DNA of 5,773 nucleotides from Alistipes sp. UBA936 (GTDB taxonomy: Bacteria > Bacteroidota > Bacteroidia > Bacteroidales > Rikenellaceae): NCBI GenBank assembly GCA_002293505.1, contig DBDI01000015.1, positions 1 to 5,773 of the forward strand. Reading direction: 5' to 3'. A program made the translations under genes and the position numbers. Positions 5,212 to 5,773 of the stretch are shown piece by piece (the stretch's first letter is position 1; every line of letters begins with the position of its first letter). The notes below the pieces were generated by a model. The model was given only the letters and a program-made list of their open reading frames with translations, was not told the origin of the DNA and searched no databases.

Positions 5212-5253
5212 TTTTTTTATTCCTCAGGCTTTTGTTTTTTTGGCGCAGTCACC
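5200..5253. repeat. Perfect 12-bp inverted repeat with T-tracts inside the loop
   Basis: GGTGACTGCGCC (5200-5211) and GGCGCAGTCACC (5242-5253) are exact reverse complements. The 30-nt loop begins with T7 (5212-5218) and ends with T7 (5235-5241). No T-run follows the second arm, so this is not a standard terminator. It lies at the 3' end of the rod-shaped RNA. Confidence 0.75.
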
Positions 5254-5263
5254 GCTGCTCCCC

Positions 5264-5372
5264 CCGAGGGGATTCCGAGGACGCCGCCTGATGTGGAATG
5301 GTTATGATTAAATTTGAGTACACCGTCAGGTCCCGTCGGAACAGGTAGCCACAAAAATCCCCTCGGTTTTTT
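5264..5372 (+). terminator. Nested three-stem structure ending in T6; terminator or 3' part of a structured RNA
   Basis: CCGAGGGGATT (5264-5274) pairs perfectly with AATCCCCTCGG (5356-5366), followed at once by T6 (5367-5372). Inside, CCGAGGA (5275-5281) pairs with TCC-TCGG (5331-5333 and 5336-5339, with a 2-nt bulge), and CCTGA (5287-5291) with TCAGG (5326-5330). The T-run shows that the plus strand is the transcribed orientation. No promoter of its own is visible, so it is probably reached by readthrough from the RNA gene upstream. With the inverted repeat before it, it accounts for the non-coding stretch up to pepE. Confidence 0.5.
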
Positions 5373-5407
5373 ATTTCCGCAGGCTGCCCGCAGCGGTGCC
5401 GAGCCCC

Positions 5408-5773
5408 TTAGCCAAGCAGGAAACTCAAATCTCCACCGGGCTCGACCTCGCGCGGAGCATCGCCGTGGCGGAAAATCCGCATCGGGCGCTGGCCGACCAA
5501 AGTGAGCGAGATCCCCGCCTCCGCGCCCGTCGCACTCTCCACCTTTAGCAAACACCCCTCCCTCAGGCCCGCGACCCGCACTCCCGGGTTGGCGGCCAGA
5601 AACTCCTCGATTCGTTGTTCGCGCGTTTCGCCCGCGTGGCCGTCCGGATGGGCGTCCAAGTAGTGCGGGTTGATCTGGAACGGCACCAGCCCCGCCGCCG
5701 CAAAGGACGAAGGTTCGACGATGGGCATGTCGTTGGTTGTACAGATACTCGGGCAGGTCACGTTGCTCCCTGC
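5408..5773 (-). CDS. pepE: Peptidase E (alpha-aspartyl dipeptidase), C-terminal 121 residues; 5' end outside window
   Basis: The frame is open to the right edge and reads AGSNVTCPSICTTNDMPIV onward. The 'AGSN' is the tail of the WSAGxN nucleophile elbow, so the catalytic Ser codon lies just beyond the window. TTNDMPI supplies the Asp equivalent to E. coli Asp135, and FQINPHY the His equivalent to His157. GETREQRIEEFL follows, also diagnostic. PepE is a cytosolic S51-family serine peptidase that cleaves dipeptides with N-terminal aspartate. About two thirds of a normal 230-residue protein is visible up to the TAA at 5408-5410. A GTG at 5761 is internal and not a start. No convincing terminator with a T-run follows on the minus strand. 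Confidence 0.95.
   Translation of the reverse strand, partial: AGSNVTCPSICTTNDMPIVEPSSFAAAGLVPFQINPHYLDAHPDGHAGETREQRIEEFLAANPGVRVAGLREGCLLKVESATGAEAGISLTLVGQRPMRIFRHGDAPREVEPGGDLSFLLG

Noticed and set aside
5322..5350. Resemblance to the SRP RNA (4.5S) tip: TCAGGTCC ... GGAACAGG
   Set aside because: The conserved GNRA-type loop and the AGCAG strand are not matched, and the halves on either side are very unequal in length. The same bases pair well in the three-stem structure at 5264-5366.
5018..5372. Possibility that the 350-nt non-coding region is tmRNA or RNase P RNA
   Set aside because: No tRNA-like ends, T-arm or tag reading frame for tmRNA, and no GAGGAAAGTCC-type core for RNase P RNA.
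5217..5555. 112-residue minus-strand frame overlapping pepE
   Set aside because: It overlaps the conserved pepE C-terminus in another frame, runs through the inverted repeats and has low-complexity composition.

Overview
The window looks like a chromosomal segment of a member of the Bacteroidales, possibly Alistipes/Rikenellaceae-like judging by its mostly GC-rich coding. The reasons are repeated promoters of the Bacteroidetes type (TTTG, a 19-20 nt spacer, then TAnnTTTG), a DUF5606 gene (a family I know only from Bacteroidetes), and mostly absent Shine-Dalgarno sequences. Genus-level placement is inference.

Layout. Positions 1-536 hold the 5' part of a CvfB/YitL-like S1 RNA-binding protein on the minus strand, leaving the window on the left. 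A TauE/SafE-type (TSUP) membrane transporter diverges from it (580-1359, plus). It meets, head to head across a small bidirectional terminator, an AT-richer two-gene minus-strand cassette. That cassette is a small wHTH-like protein (2801-2511) followed by a 374-aa protein with two C-terminal membrane helices (2496-1372). It has its own promoter and a hairpin-bearing leader and matches no family I recognise. Next are cysQ (3817-2951, minus) and, divergent from it through interleaved promoters, the rplU-rpmA operon for ribosomal proteins L21 and L27 (3893-4478, plus). A strong terminator separates rpmA from a DUF5606 gene (4570-4956).

Positions about 5000-5372 are non-coding but highly structured. 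A promoter box is followed by a long rod-shaped RNA that resembles 6S RNA in layout. Then come a perfect 12-bp inverted repeat with T-tracts inside its loop and a nested three-stem structure ending in T6. The right edge holds the 3' two-thirds or so of the peptidase E gene pepE (minus), cut just after the catalytic serine codon.

Most genes are housekeeping. The CvfB-like protein, L21/L27 and the 6S-like RNA are linked to translation and transcription. CysQ (PAP removal) and the TSUP transporter are both plausibly linked to sulfur metabolism but are not one operon. The best candidate for something undescribed is the AT-rich cassette at 1372-2930. The second is the structured RNA region at 5018-5372. 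Several promoters sit so close to start codons that the mRNAs would be nearly leaderless.
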